A stretch of DNA of 64,000 nucleotides from positions 1 through 64,000 of the forward strand of contig NZ_LRUJ01000009.1 in NCBI RefSeq assembly GCF_001548475.1, in the 5' to 3' direction. The position numbers and the translations under genes were made by a program. This document shows positions 1-9,077 of the stretch, in pieces. The DNA comes from Bordetella hinzii LMG 13501. GTDB taxonomy: Bacteria; Pseudomonadota; Gammaproteobacteria; Burkholderiales; Burkholderiaceae_B. The notes under the pieces were generated by a model, which did not search any database, had not been told where the DNA came from, and saw only the letters and a list, made by a program, of their open reading frames with translations. The first letter of the stretch is position 1. Each line of letters opens with the position of its first letter.

Positions 1-259
1 GGCCGTCGTCCAGGCCGCGCCGCGCCTTGAGCCCAGCCTGGCCCCGGCCGACCCGCCGCCGCCTCCTTTTGCCTCCGCGGCCGCCGAGGCCGCGCTTGCG
101 GCCTTGCCGCCCGCCGAGCCCGTGGCGGCCGTCACGCCCGCGGCCGAGCCGGCGCCTGTCGCCACCGCCGCGACCTCTTTGCAGAGCGTGTTCGCGCGCC
201 TGGCCAAGGCGCCGGGCGCGGGCCAGGCTCCACCCTCACCCAGCACGGCGAAAGAATGA
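1..259 (+). CDS. bcsP: C-terminal part of a BcsP-like cellulose biosynthesis protein (partial)
   Basis: Only the tail is in the window; the frame is open from base 2 to a TGA at 257-259. The 85 or so visible residues are low complexity, dominated by Ala and Pro, and end with the short segment SLQSVFARLA followed by a disordered tail. Proline/alanine-rich proteins with a short SVFARL-type motif encoded directly upstream of bcsQ are typical of BcsP (BcsR-related) in betaproteobacterial cellulose operons; the diagnostic N-terminal BcsR-like motif lies outside the window, so the name rests mainly on position. The stop overlaps the bcsQ start (ATGA), implying translational coupling. It could be another proline-rich accessory protein. 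Confidence 0.5.
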   Translation, partial: AVVQAAPRLEPSLAPADPPPPPFASAAAEAALAALPPAEPVAAVTPAAEPAPVATAATSLQSVFARLAKAPGAGQAPPSPSTAKE

Positions 260-1035
260 AAACCATAGCCATCGTCTCCGCCAAGGGCGGGGTAGGAAAG
301 ACAACCATCGCGGCCACCCTGGGGCTGGCCCTCAGCCGCGCGGGACATCCCGCGCTGGTGCTGGACCTCGACCCGCAGAATGCGCTGCGTTTTCACCTGG
401 GCGCCGACACCGAGGCCGCCGAGTCCGGGCTGGCGCGCGCCAGCCTGGCCGGCATGCGCTGGCGCGACGCGGCCGTGCAGGGTGATGCCGGCCTGCACCT
501 GGTGCCCTTTGGGCAGTTGAACGAAACCGACCGCCTGGCGCTGGAGCAGCAGATGCTGCGGGAGCCGGACTGGCTGGCCCGCCATCTGCGCGAACTGGAC
601 TTGGCGCCGGGCACGCTGGTGCTGATCGACACGCCGCCCGGGCCTTCCGTCTATGTGACCCAGGCGCTGCGCTGCGCCGATCTGGTGCTCGTCGTGACGC
701 TGCCCGACGCGGCCTCTTACGCCACATTGCCCCAGGTCGAAAGCCTGATCGCGCAATATGCCCAGGGCCGCGAGGGTTATCTGGGCCATGCCTTCATCGT
801 CAACCAGGTCGACAGCATGTCGGCGCTGGCCAAGGACACGCTGCGTGTCATGCGCAGCATCCTGGGCGAACGGATGGGCGGCGTGGTCCATCGCGACGCC
901 ACGGTCAGCGAAGCGCTGGCTTTCGGCAAGACCGTGATCGACCATGCGCCGCAAAGCCAGGCATGCAGCGATATCCTCGCCAGCGCGCAATGGCTGCGCC
1001 AGCAGCTGACCGACGCCAAAAAGGATCGTCCATGA
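256..1035 (+). CDS. bcsQ: Cellulose biosynthesis ParA/MinD-like ATPase BcsQ
   Basis: A 259-residue MinD/ParA-type ATPase (YhjQ/WssA family). The deviant Walker A KGGVGKTT is at residues 10-17, followed by LDLDPQN near residue 38 (Walker A') and LIDTPPG near 123 (Walker B). In cellulose operons this protein is thought to help localise or assemble the synthase at the inner membrane. The start overlaps the upstream stop by ATGA, and its own stop overlaps bcsA in the same way, so it is translated as part of a tightly coupled operon. Length is normal for the family. Confidence 0.93.
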   Translation: MKTIAIVSAKGGVGKTTIAATLGLALSRAGHPALVLDLDPQNALRFHLGADTEAAESGLARASLAGMRWRDAAVQGDAGLHLVPFGQLNETDRLALEQQMLREPDWLARHLRELDLAPGTLVLIDTPPGPSVYVTQALRCADLVLVVTLPDAASYATLPQVESLIAQYAQGREGYLGHAFIVNQVDSMSALAKDTLRVMRSILGERMGGVVHRDATVSEALAFGKTVIDHAPQSQACSDILASAQWLRQQLTDAKKDRP

Positions 1036-3224
1036 GATCGTCGAGCCGAGAGACCGCGGCGCGCAATCCGCGTCTTGCGCGCCTGGGCAACGAGCTGCTG
1101 TCCTGGCGCATCTGGAAGATGGGCTGGGTGCGCGTCCTGTCGCTGGTGCTGGCCGGCGCGCTGTCGGTGCTGGCGGTCGCCGTGGAGATGGGGCTGTTCC
1201 AGCAGATGGTGTTCGCGGCGTTCTGCGTGATCGTGGCCTTGCTGCTGCATCGCGTGGGCGGCCGCCTGGCCACGCTGACCATGGTGATGCTCTCGGTCAT
1301 CACCTCGCTGCGCTATATGTATTGGCGCATCACGGACACCATAGGTTTCGACAATGTGCTGGACGCCTTTTTCGGCTATGGACTGCTGTTGGCGGAAATC
1401 TATGCGCTGACGGTCATGCTGTTGAGCTATTTCCAGTCGGCCTGGCCCCTGCGGCGCAAACCCGCGCCGCTGCCCGCCGACCGCGACAGCTGGCCGACGG
1501 TGGATGTCTATGTGCCGACCTATAACGAGCCGCTGGAGGTGGTGCGCCAGTCGGTGTTGGCCGCGCAATCGCTGGACTGGCCCGCCGACAAGCTGCGCGT
1601 GTATGTGCTGGATGACGGCCGGCGGGCGGAGTTCCGCGAGTTCTGCGAACGGGCGGGCGTGGGCTATCTGACCCGCCCGGACAACCGGCACGCCAAGGCG
1701 GGCAACATCAATGCCGCCCTGGCCAGGACCGACGGCGAATTCGTGGCGGTGTTCGATTGCGACCACGTGGCGGTGCGCTCTTTCCTGCAGATCTGCATGG
1801 GATGGTTCATCAAGGACAAGCGGCTGGCGCTGCTGCAGACGCCGCACGTCTTTTTCTCGCCCGATCCTTTCGAACGCAACCTGGGGATCTTCCGCAATGT
1901 GCCCAATGAGGGCGAGCTGTTCTACGGCGTGGTGCAGGATGGCAACGACCTATGGAACGCGACCTTTTTCTGCGGTTCCTGCGCGGTGATGCGGCGCAGC
2001 GCGCTGGACGCGGTGGGCGGGGTGGCGACCGAGAGCGTGACCGAGGACGCCCTGACCGCGCTGAAGATGAACCGCCAGGGTTTCAACACGGCCTATCTGG
2101 CGGTGCCGCAGGCCGCCGGGCTGGCGACCGAAAACCTGTCGCGCCACATCGGCCAGCGCACGCGCTGGGCGCGCGGCATGGCGCAGATCATCCGGATCAA
2201 CAACCCGCTCTTGGGCAAGGGCCTGAAGCTGGGGCAGCGGCTGTGCTACCTGAGCGCGATGCTGCACTTTTTCTTCGGCTTGCCGCGCGTGGTCTTCCTG
2301 ACCGCGCCGCTGGCCTATCTATTCTTCCATGCCAATGTGTTCCAGGCGTCGGCCATCATGGTGGCGGCTTACGCCTTGCCGCACATCATCCTGTCCAGCC
2401 TGACCGGTTCGCGCATCCAGGGGCGGTTCCGCCATTCGTTCTGGAACGAGGTCTACGAGTCGGTGCTGGCCTGGTACATCATGCGCCCGGCGCTGGTGAC
2501 GCTGATCAGCCCCAGGACCGCGCAGTTCAATGTGACGGCCAAGGGCGGCATCATCCGCGAAGCCTATTTCGACTGGACGCTGGCGCGTCCCTACGTCATC
2601 CTGCTGGGGCTGAACCTGATCGGTTTCATCGTCGGCGTGGTGAGCCTGGCCGCCGGCTATGGGGGCGTGGGCGCGCGCCTGACCATCATCCTGAACCTGG
2701 TCTGGACCGTCTACAACATCATCATGACCAGTGCCAGCGTGGCCGTGGCCGGCGAGGTCAGGCAGCTGCGCAATGCGCCGCGGGTGGCGATCTCGCTGCC
2801 GGCCATGCTGGTGCTGCCCGACGGGCGCACCGTGGCCTGCCGTACCAGCGATTATTCGCAGGGCGGCCTGGGCCTGGTGCTGCCGGCCGGCGTGGTGGTG
2901 CCCAATGGCATGCCGCTGAGCGTTTCCCTGTTCCGCAATGACGAAGAGGCCATGTTCCCGGCGCTGGTGACCTTCAGCCGGGGCGACCGCCTGGGCGTGA
3001 GCTTCCAGTCGCTGACGCTGGAGCAGGAGCGCGAGCTGGCGGAAATGACCTTCGGCCGGGCCGATACCTGGGCCGCCAATTGGGGCAATAACACGCCCGA
3101 TTCTCCGCTGGCCGCCCTGGGACAGATCAGCACGATAGGAATGCGGGGTTTCACCTTGTTGCTGCGCCAGCTGCGCGACCGCAGCCTTGCGGCCGTGCGC
3201 CGTCCCATGCCTACGAAAAACTAG
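1032..3224 (+). CDS. bcsA: Cellulose synthase catalytic subunit (UDP-forming) with PilZ domain
   Basis: A 730-residue inner-membrane GT2 glycosyltransferase that polymerises UDP-glucose to beta-1,4-glucan and threads it through its own membrane channel. Visible catalytic landmarks are PTYNE near residue 162, DDG near 194, DCD at about 242-244, TED near 336 and the Q-R-T-R-W motif near 374. Hydrophobic segments flank the GT domain (about 30-130 and 400-570). A C-terminal PilZ domain has the R580-N-A-P-R584 and D607-Y-S-Q-G-G motifs that bind c-di-GMP, so activity should be c-di-GMP dependent. I chose the ATG at 1032, which overlaps the bcsQ stop; an in-frame extension upstream to 963 lies inside bcsQ and is unlikely. 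Confidence 0.97.
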   Translation: MRSSSRETAARNPRLARLGNELLSWRIWKMGWVRVLSLVLAGALSVLAVAVEMGLFQQMVFAAFCVIVALLLHRVGGRLATLTMVMLSVITSLRYMYWRITDTIGFDNVLDAFFGYGLLLAEIYALTVMLLSYFQSAWPLRRKPAPLPADRDSWPTVDVYVPTYNEPLEVVRQSVLAAQSLDWPADKLRVYVLDDGRRAEFREFCERAGVGYLTRPDNRHAKAGNINAALARTDGEFVAVFDCDHVAVRSFLQICMGWFIKDKRLALLQTPHVFFSPDPFERNLGIFRNVPNEGELFYGVVQDGNDLWNATFFCGSCAVMRRSALDAVGGVATESVTEDALTALKMNRQGFNTAYLAVPQAAGLATENLSRHIGQRTRWARGMAQIIRINNPLLGKGLKLGQRLCYLSAMLHFFFGLPRVVFLTAPLAYLFFHANVFQASAIMVAAYALPHIILSSLTGSRIQGRFRHSFWNEVYESVLAWYIMRPALVTLISPRTAQFNVTAKGGIIREAYFDWTLARPYVILLGLNLIGFIVGVVSLAAGYGGVGARLTIILNLVWTVYNIIMTSASVAVAGEVRQLRNAPRVAISLPAMLVLPDGRTVACRTSDYSQGGLGLVLPAGVVVPNGMPLSVSLFRNDEEAMFPALVTFSRGDRLGVSFQSLTLEQERELAEMTFGRADTWAANWGNNTPDSPLAALGQISTIGMRGFTLLLRQLRDRSLAAVRRPMPTKN

Positions 3225-3238
3225 AGGACGATAGACCG

Positions 3239-5551
3239 ATGACTTCCAGGCTTGATGCTTGGCCGCCCAGGCCTTGCCCGTCCCCCGCGCTGCCCGCCTT
3301 GCGGCTGGCCCTGATGTCGGCCCTGCTGGCCCTGGGGCTGCCGGCCGCGGCCCAGCAGGAGACCGCCGCGCCGCCTGCCGCCCATGGCGCGCCCGCCCAG
3401 ACCCTGCCGCCCGGCGCGCAGGTCTACTCCGTGCCGCTGTCGCGCTTGAGCGGACAGAGCGCGTTGCCCTTGCGCGGCGTGGACGGCGTCAACGGGCTGG
3501 GCTTTTCGGCCCGCCGCGACCAGCGCATCATCGGCGCGCGCGTCAATCTCGATTACAGCTATTCGCCGGCGCTGCTGCCCGACCTGTCGCACCTGAAAGT
3601 GCTGCTCAATGGCGAGGTGGCCGGCAGCGTGGCCCTGCCCAAGGAGGCGGCCGCCACGCCCACGCGCCAGACGGTCGAGCTGCCCCTGCCGGCGCTGGCC
3701 GATTACAACCGGCTGGACGTGCAATTGATCGGCCACTACACGCTGGGCTGCGAGGATCCGGTGCACTCCAGCCTGTGGGCCGATGTCGCCGGCAGGAGCA
3801 CGCTGGACCTGACCGTCATGCCGGTGGAGCTGCCCAATGACCTGGCGTTGCTGCCCGTGCCCTTCTTCGATAGCCGCGATATCCGTCCGCTGGAGCTGCC
3901 CGTCGTGCTGGGCCGCCAGCCGGATGCGGCGCGTCTGGAGAGCGCGGGCATCCTGACTTCCTGGTTCGGCGCGCTGGCCGGTTATCGCGGCGCGCGTTTC
4001 AGCGCCCGCATCCAGGACCTGCCCGCCTCGGGCAACGCGGTGGTGCTGCTGCAGCCGGGCGATACCGTGGCCGGCGTGCAGACGCCGCCCATCGACGGTC
4101 CTTCGGTGGCCATGGCCACGCATCCGCGGGACCCTCACGGCAAGCTGCTGCTGGTCATGGGGCGCGACGCCAAGGAACTGAAGCAGGCCGCCACCGCCCT
4201 GGCGCTGGGCAGCGAAACGCTCTCCGGCCCGCAGGCGCGTTTTACGCGCCTGACGCCGCCCCCGCCGCGCAAGCCTTTCGATGCGCCCAATTGGCTGCGC
4301 AGCGACCGGCCGGTGGCTTTCGGCGAACTGGTCTCCACGCGCGACCTGAATGTGTCGGGCCACCGCCCGCCACCCGTGCATATCAGCCTGCGCATGCCGC
4401 CGGGCTTGTTCGGCTGGCATAGCGACGGCGTGCCCGTCAACCTGATCTACCGTTATTCGCCGCGCCCCGGCGCCAAGCAGTCGGTCATGGAGATGATGGC
4501 CGGCGAGCAGCTGGTGCGCAGTTTTTCGCTGCATGAAGGCACGGGCGTTTTCAGCCGCCTCAATGGCATGCCGGCATCGGAAGGACAGGCCAAGGTGATG
4601 GTGCCGACCTATCTGCTGCCGCCGTTGACCGCGCTGCAATTCCGCTATGTCTATGAATACGCCAAGTTGGGCGAATGCCAGAACAGCATCCTGGACAACG
4701 TGCGCAGCGCCATCGACCCGGGCTCGACCATCGATGTGTCGGGCCTGCCGAAGTATGCGCCCATGCCGGACCTGTCGCTGTTCGCCGACGCGGGCTTTCC
4801 GTTTACCCGCATGGCCGATCTTTCCGAGACGGCGGTCGTGATGCCGGAGGGCGCCGGCACGGCCGACTACGCCGCCTATCTGACGCTGCTGGGCGTGATG
4901 GGGCAGGCCTCGGGCTATCCGGCCATCGGCGTGACCGTCGGGCAGGCCGCGCAGGCCGAGGCCTTGCGCGACAAGGATCTGCTGGTGCTGGCGTCGGGCG
5001 ACAACCAGCCCCTGCTCAAGCAATGGCAGGGTTTGATGCCCAGCGGCTTCGAGGGCCGCGAGCGGCGCTTCAGCCTGTCGGACTGGATAGACAACCTGGC
5101 CGCCTGGTTCGGCCCGGATCCGCGCGACCGCAAGCGCCGCGCCGATCTCCAGCTGGACTACGCCGGCAGCGGCGTGCTGGCCACGCTGGCCGGCATGGAG
5201 TCGCCGCTGAGGGCGGGCCGCAGCGTGGTCGTGGTCTCGGGCACCAGCGCCGACGGGCTGGCCACGGCCGTGCAGGCCCTGCAGGCCAACCGTGACAACG
5301 AGAGCCGGGCCGACAATCCGCAGGACCGCATTGGAGGCAGTCTGACGGTGATCAACGAAAAGCAGGCCTACACCTTGCAGGACGAGCAAAGCTATTACGT
5401 AGGTTCGCTGCCCGCCTGGCTGGGCCTGCAATGGTTCTTCGCGCGTCATCCGCTCACGCTCGTGGGCGCCTTGCTGCTCAGCGCGCTCGTCATCGCCGTG
5501 TTGCTTTACCTGTCGCTGCGCGCCCGCGCGCAACGCCGCCTGGGATCGTGA
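3239..5551 (+). CDS. bcsB: Cellulose synthase periplasmic subunit BcsB, first tandem copy
   Basis: A 770-residue BcsB-family protein with a secretion signal, Gln/Pro/Ala-rich linker, the long periplasmic carbohydrate-binding and flavodoxin-like region, and one C-terminal transmembrane helix (about residues 740-762) that docks on BcsA. Family blocks are clear: VDGVNGLGFSARRD, YSPALLPDLSHLKVLLNGE, IGHYTLGCEDPVHSSLWA and GFPFTRMADLSETAVVMP. The start has an AGAGGACG ribosome site 14 bases after bcsA. The stop is two bases before the next gene, which is a second BcsB of identical length with the same block order, so this is a tandem duplication. Whether both copies join one synthase complex cannot be told from sequence. 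Confidence 0.94.
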   Translation: MTSRLDAWPPRPCPSPALPALRLALMSALLALGLPAAAQQETAAPPAAHGAPAQTLPPGAQVYSVPLSRLSGQSALPLRGVDGVNGLGFSARRDQRIIGARVNLDYSYSPALLPDLSHLKVLLNGEVAGSVALPKEAAATPTRQTVELPLPALADYNRLDVQLIGHYTLGCEDPVHSSLWADVAGRSTLDLTVMPVELPNDLALLPVPFFDSRDIRPLELPVVLGRQPDAARLESAGILTSWFGALAGYRGARFSARIQDLPASGNAVVLLQPGDTVAGVQTPPIDGPSVAMATHPRDPHGKLLLVMGRDAKELKQAATALALGSETLSGPQARFTRLTPPPPRKPFDAPNWLRSDRPVAFGELVSTRDLNVSGHRPPPVHISLRMPPGLFGWHSDGVPVNLIYRYSPRPGAKQSVMEMMAGEQLVRSFSLHEGTGVFSRLNGMPASEGQAKVMVPTYLLPPLTALQFRYVYEYAKLGECQNSILDNVRSAIDPGSTIDVSGLPKYAPMPDLSLFADAGFPFTRMADLSETAVVMPEGAGTADYAAYLTLLGVMGQASGYPAIGVTVGQAAQAEALRDKDLLVLASGDNQPLLKQWQGLMPSGFEGRERRFSLSDWIDNLAAWFGPDPRDRKRRADLQLDYAGSGVLATLAGMESPLRAGRSVVVVSGTSADGLATAVQALQANRDNESRADNPQDRIGGSLTVINEKQAYTLQDEQSYYVGSLPAWLGLQWFFARHPLTLVGALLLSALVIAVLLYLSLRARAQRRLGS

Positions 5552-5553
5552 TC

Positions 5554-7866
5554 ATGAAAAAGAACAGTCTTTCGACCCAAACGCCGCAAGCCCGCGTGTG
5601 GCCGCGCCGCCGCGCGCTGTCGCGGCTGTCGCTGGTGCTGCTGACCAGTTGCTCGCTGCTGGCCCAGGCGGCCGAGACGCCGGCGCCGGCCCCCGAGCCG
5701 GCGCCGGCACCGCCGCCTTTCAAGGCCGACCAGCGTTACACCTTCAAGCAGCTGGGCGCGCAATATCCGCTCAACCTGCGCGGCGTGGACGGCAGCAATA
5801 CGCTGAACTTCAGCGTGCGCAACGACCGCGTGGTGACCGGCGCGCGGGTGGACCTGCGCTATGCCTATTCCCCGGCGCTGCTGGCCGACCTGTCGCACAT
5901 CAATGTGCTGCTCAACGACGAGGTCGCCGCCACTATCCCGGTGCCGCGCGAGACGGCCGGCAGCAATCTGCGCCAGACCATCGAGATCCCGCCGTACCTG
6001 ATCACGGCCTATAACGACCTGCGCCTGCAGCTGATCGGCCACTACACGCTGGACTGCGAAGATCCGCTGCACTCCAGCCTGTGGGCCAATATCAGCAACC
6101 TGAGCACGCTGGACCTGGCGACGGCGGCCCTGCCGCTGCCCAATGACCTGGCCAACCTGCCGCTGCCGTTCTTTGACCGGCGCGACATGCGCAAGCTGGT
6201 CCTGCCCTTTGTGTTCCAGACCGAGCCCGACGCGGCCATGCTGGAAGCCGCCGGCACGATGTCGTCGTGGTTCGGCGCGCTGGCCGGCTACCGGGGCGCG
6301 GAGTTCCCCGCGGCCGTCACGCAGTTGCCCGAGCGCGGCAATGCGGTGGTGTTCGCCATGGGCAACGCCGTCTCCGGCCTGGGCCAGACGCCGGTGAATG
6401 GCCCCGCCGTGGCGGTCGTCACCCATCCCAACGACCCGGACGGCAAGCTGCTGCTGGTGATGGGCCGCGACGGCAAGGACCTCAAGCAGGCCGCTGCCGC
6501 GCTGGCGCTGGGCAGCCAGACGCTGGCCGGGCCGTCGGCGGCCATTACCCGGCTGGCCGACCTCAAGCCGCGCCAGCCCTACGACGCGCCGCGCTGGCTG
6601 CGCACGGACCGCCCGGTGAGTTTCGGCGACCTGATCGATCCCAAGCGCCTGAACGTCTCGGGTTTCAGCCCCGACACCATACGCATCGACGTGCGCGTGC
6701 CGCCCGACCTGTTCGGCTGGCAGGAAAAGAAGGTGCCCATCGACCTGCGCTACCGCTATACCCCGCAGCCCACGTCGCTGAACTCCTCGTTGCTGTTCAG
6801 CGTGGGCGATGAGTTCGTCAAGTCCATGCCCTTGTTCGCGCTGGAGCGCATCGAGGGCGGCGACAAACTGCGCGCCGAGGTGCTGCCCGATGAGAGCCTG
6901 CCCATGCGCGCCCGGCTGGATGTGCCGCTGGAATTGCTGAAGTCGCGCGGACAGCTGCAGTTCCGCTATATGTACGACTACATCAAGCAGGGCGAGTGCC
7001 GGGACATCATCGTCGACAATGTGCGCGGCATGATCGAACCCGAGTCGACCATCGACCTGACGGGCTATCCGCATTTCATCCTGATGCCGGATCTGCGCGC
7101 CTTCAGCGAATCGGGCTTTCCCTTCACGCGCCTGGCGGACCTGTCGGAGACGGCGGTGGTGCTGGATGAGCGCGCGGGCGCCGAAGTCTATTCGGCCTAT
7201 CTGAACGTGCTGGGCCGCATGGGCGACGCCACCGGCTACCCGGCCACGGGCGTGACCGTGGCCCGCCCGCAGCAGCTCGATGCCCAGGCCGGCAAGGACC
7301 TGCTGGTGATCGCCGCCGGATCCTCGCACCCCCTGCTCAAGAGCTGGGCCGCCCGCATCCCGGGCAGCTATGAGGCGGGCGCGCATTTCACCCTGTCGGA
7401 CCTGGTCTATCGCGTGACGGACTGGTTCCATGCCGACCCGCGCCTGGACCGGCGCGCGCCGCGCGCGGCCATGAGCTATACCAGCGAGGGCGTCAGCGCC
7501 GTCGTGGCGGGCTTCGAGTCGCCGCTGGCCGCGCGCCGCAGCGTGGTGCTGCTGGCCAGCAGCCAGCCCGAGGGCCTGGCCGCGGCCGTGGCCGCGCTGC
7601 GCGGCGGCGAGGGCTATGACAAGGCGGTGCAAGGCAGCCTGGCGGTGATACGCGGCAAGCAGGTCGATGCGCTGGTCGCCGACCAGACCTATACGCTGGG
7701 CAGCCTGCCGCTGCTCAAGCGCATCGATTGGTCGATTTCCTCGCTGCTGCCCGGTTATACCTTGCTGCGCCTGGCGGTGATGGCGCTGATCTGGCTGGCC
7801 GGCATCGCCGTGGCGCTGGCCGTGCTGCGCGCGCTGGCCCGCCGCTTGCGCAAGAAGGCGGAGTGA
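5554..7866 (+). CDS. bcsB: Cellulose synthase periplasmic subunit BcsB, second tandem copy
   Basis: A second 770-residue BcsB. The start ATG at 5554 lies two bases after the first copy's stop and begins MKKNSLSTQTPQ followed by a basic stretch and a hydrophobic signal; an open extension upstream falls inside the first copy. It keeps the BcsB blocks (YSPALLADLSHINVLLNDE, IGHYTLDCEDPLHSSLWA, GFPFTRLADLSETAVVLD) and a C-terminal membrane anchor (about 740-762). By eye the two copies are similar along their whole length but well diverged, with different linkers, which argues for an old duplication under selection and not a recent assembly artefact. The stop overlaps the bcsZ start (TGATG). Confidence 0.93.
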   Translation: MKKNSLSTQTPQARVWPRRRALSRLSLVLLTSCSLLAQAAETPAPAPEPAPAPPPFKADQRYTFKQLGAQYPLNLRGVDGSNTLNFSVRNDRVVTGARVDLRYAYSPALLADLSHINVLLNDEVAATIPVPRETAGSNLRQTIEIPPYLITAYNDLRLQLIGHYTLDCEDPLHSSLWANISNLSTLDLATAALPLPNDLANLPLPFFDRRDMRKLVLPFVFQTEPDAAMLEAAGTMSSWFGALAGYRGAEFPAAVTQLPERGNAVVFAMGNAVSGLGQTPVNGPAVAVVTHPNDPDGKLLLVMGRDGKDLKQAAAALALGSQTLAGPSAAITRLADLKPRQPYDAPRWLRTDRPVSFGDLIDPKRLNVSGFSPDTIRIDVRVPPDLFGWQEKKVPIDLRYRYTPQPTSLNSSLLFSVGDEFVKSMPLFALERIEGGDKLRAEVLPDESLPMRARLDVPLELLKSRGQLQFRYMYDYIKQGECRDIIVDNVRGMIEPESTIDLTGYPHFILMPDLRAFSESGFPFTRLADLSETAVVLDERAGAEVYSAYLNVLGRMGDATGYPATGVTVARPQQLDAQAGKDLLVIAAGSSHPLLKSWAARIPGSYEAGAHFTLSDLVYRVTDWFHADPRLDRRAPRAAMSYTSEGVSAVVAGFESPLAARRSVVLLASSQPEGLAAAVAALRGGEGYDKAVQGSLAVIRGKQVDALVADQTYTLGSLPLLKRIDWSISSLLPGYTLLRLAVMALIWLAGIAVALAVLRALARRLRKKAE

Positions 7867-9077
7867 TGCCCGGGCCGGCCCGAGCGCGGTCTCCCGCATG
7901 GCGCCCGCGCGCCATGCTGGCGGCGCTCGCGCTCGGGCTGGCCGGCCAGGCGGCCGCCGCGCCCCGATGCACGGCGGTCAGCTGGCCGGAATGGTCGGCT
8001 TTCGTGACGCATTTCGTCCAGGCCGACGGGCGGGTGGCCGACGGCAGCACACCGCGCCAGATAAGCACTTCGGAAGGACAGTCGTATGCCATGTTCTTCG
8101 CCCTGGTGGCCAATGACCGCGAGACCTTCGGGCGCCTGTGGCGCTGGAGCGTCTCCAACCTGGCCCGGGGCGATGCGGCCCGGCATCTGCCGGCGTGGTC
8201 CTGGGGCAGGCGCGATGACGGCGCCTGGGGCGTGCTGGACGCCAATTCGGCTTCCGATGCCGATTTGTGGTTCGTCTATGCCTTGCTGGAGGCGGGGCGC
8301 TTGTGGCGCCAGCCCGGCTATACCCGCGATGCGCTGGCGCTGCTGGCGCAGGTCGAGGCCGGCGAGATCGCCGATCTGCCGGGGCTGGGCAGCATGCTGC
8401 TGCCCGCGCCGCAGGGCTTTGTCCAGCCCGGCCTGTGGCGGCTGAACCCGAGCTATATGCCCGTGCCGGTGCTGCGGCGGCTGGCGCAGGCTTCGCCGCA
8501 AGGGCCCTGGAACGCCGTTGCCGCCAATACATTGCGGGTCATCCAGGCCACCGCGCCCAAGGGCTATGCGGCCGACTGGGTGGCCTACCGCGGCGTGCCG
8601 GCGGACGCCGCACCCGCGGCGATGGTGGGGCATTACGAGAATGATCCCGTGCACGGCGCCAAAGGCAGTTACGATGCGATCCGTACCTATCTGTGGGCGG
8701 GTATGACGCCGCCCGGCGATCCCGTCGCCCGGCCCTTGCTGGCGGCCTTGTCGGGCATGGCCGCCTCGGTCGCGGCCGAAGGCGTGCCGCCCGAGGCGGT
8801 CGATGTGGACAGCGGCCGTGCGCAGGGCCGTGGGCCGTTCGGTTTTTCGGCGGCCTTGCTGCCGTATTTCCAGGCCCGGGGGCAGGAAGACCTGCTGCAG
8901 GGCCAGTTGCGCCGCGTGCGGACCGAATGGGCCGCTAGCCGCGAGGCCGGGTCCGCGCGGCAGCCGCCTTATTACGATTATGTGCTCAGCCTGTTCGGCA
9001 CCGGCTGGTTCGATCAGCGTTACCGGTTCGGCAACACGGGCCGTGTGTCATTGGAGTGGGAGAAGAAATGTCCTTGA
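7866..9077 (+). CDS. bcsZ: Periplasmic endo-1,4-beta-glucanase BcsZ (GH8)
   Basis: A 403-residue secreted cellulase of glycoside hydrolase family 8 that trims or edits nascent cellulose in the periplasm. A signal peptide ends around AAAAP at residue 33. The catalytic-acid block STSEGQSYAMFFAL places the general acid at E70, and the second conserved acidic block ANSASDADLWFVYAL is around residues 126-140. The length fits BcsZ/WssD. The ATG at 7866 overlaps the stop of the second bcsB; its own stop lies ten bases inside bcsC. The position between bcsB and bcsC is the usual one. Confidence 0.94.
   Translation: MPGPARARSPAWRPRAMLAALALGLAGQAAAAPRCTAVSWPEWSAFVTHFVQADGRVADGSTPRQISTSEGQSYAMFFALVANDRETFGRLWRWSVSNLARGDAARHLPAWSWGRRDDGAWGVLDANSASDADLWFVYALLEAGRLWRQPGYTRDALALLAQVEAGEIADLPGLGSMLLPAPQGFVQPGLWRLNPSYMPVPVLRRLAQASPQGPWNAVAANTLRVIQATAPKGYAADWVAYRGVPADAAPAAMVGHYENDPVHGAKGSYDAIRTYLWAGMTPPGDPVARPLLAALSGMAASVAAEGVPPEAVDVDSGRAQGRGPFGFSAALLPYFQARGQEDLLQGQLRRVRTEWAASREAGSARQPPYYDYVLSLFGTGWFDQRYRFGNTGRVSLEWEKKCP

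Noticed and set aside
3221-7899. Two minus-strand open frames of about 770 and 797 codons opposite the bcsB pair
   Set aside because: Both are shadows of the bcsB copies. The plus-strand frames carry clear BcsB blocks and ribosome sites.
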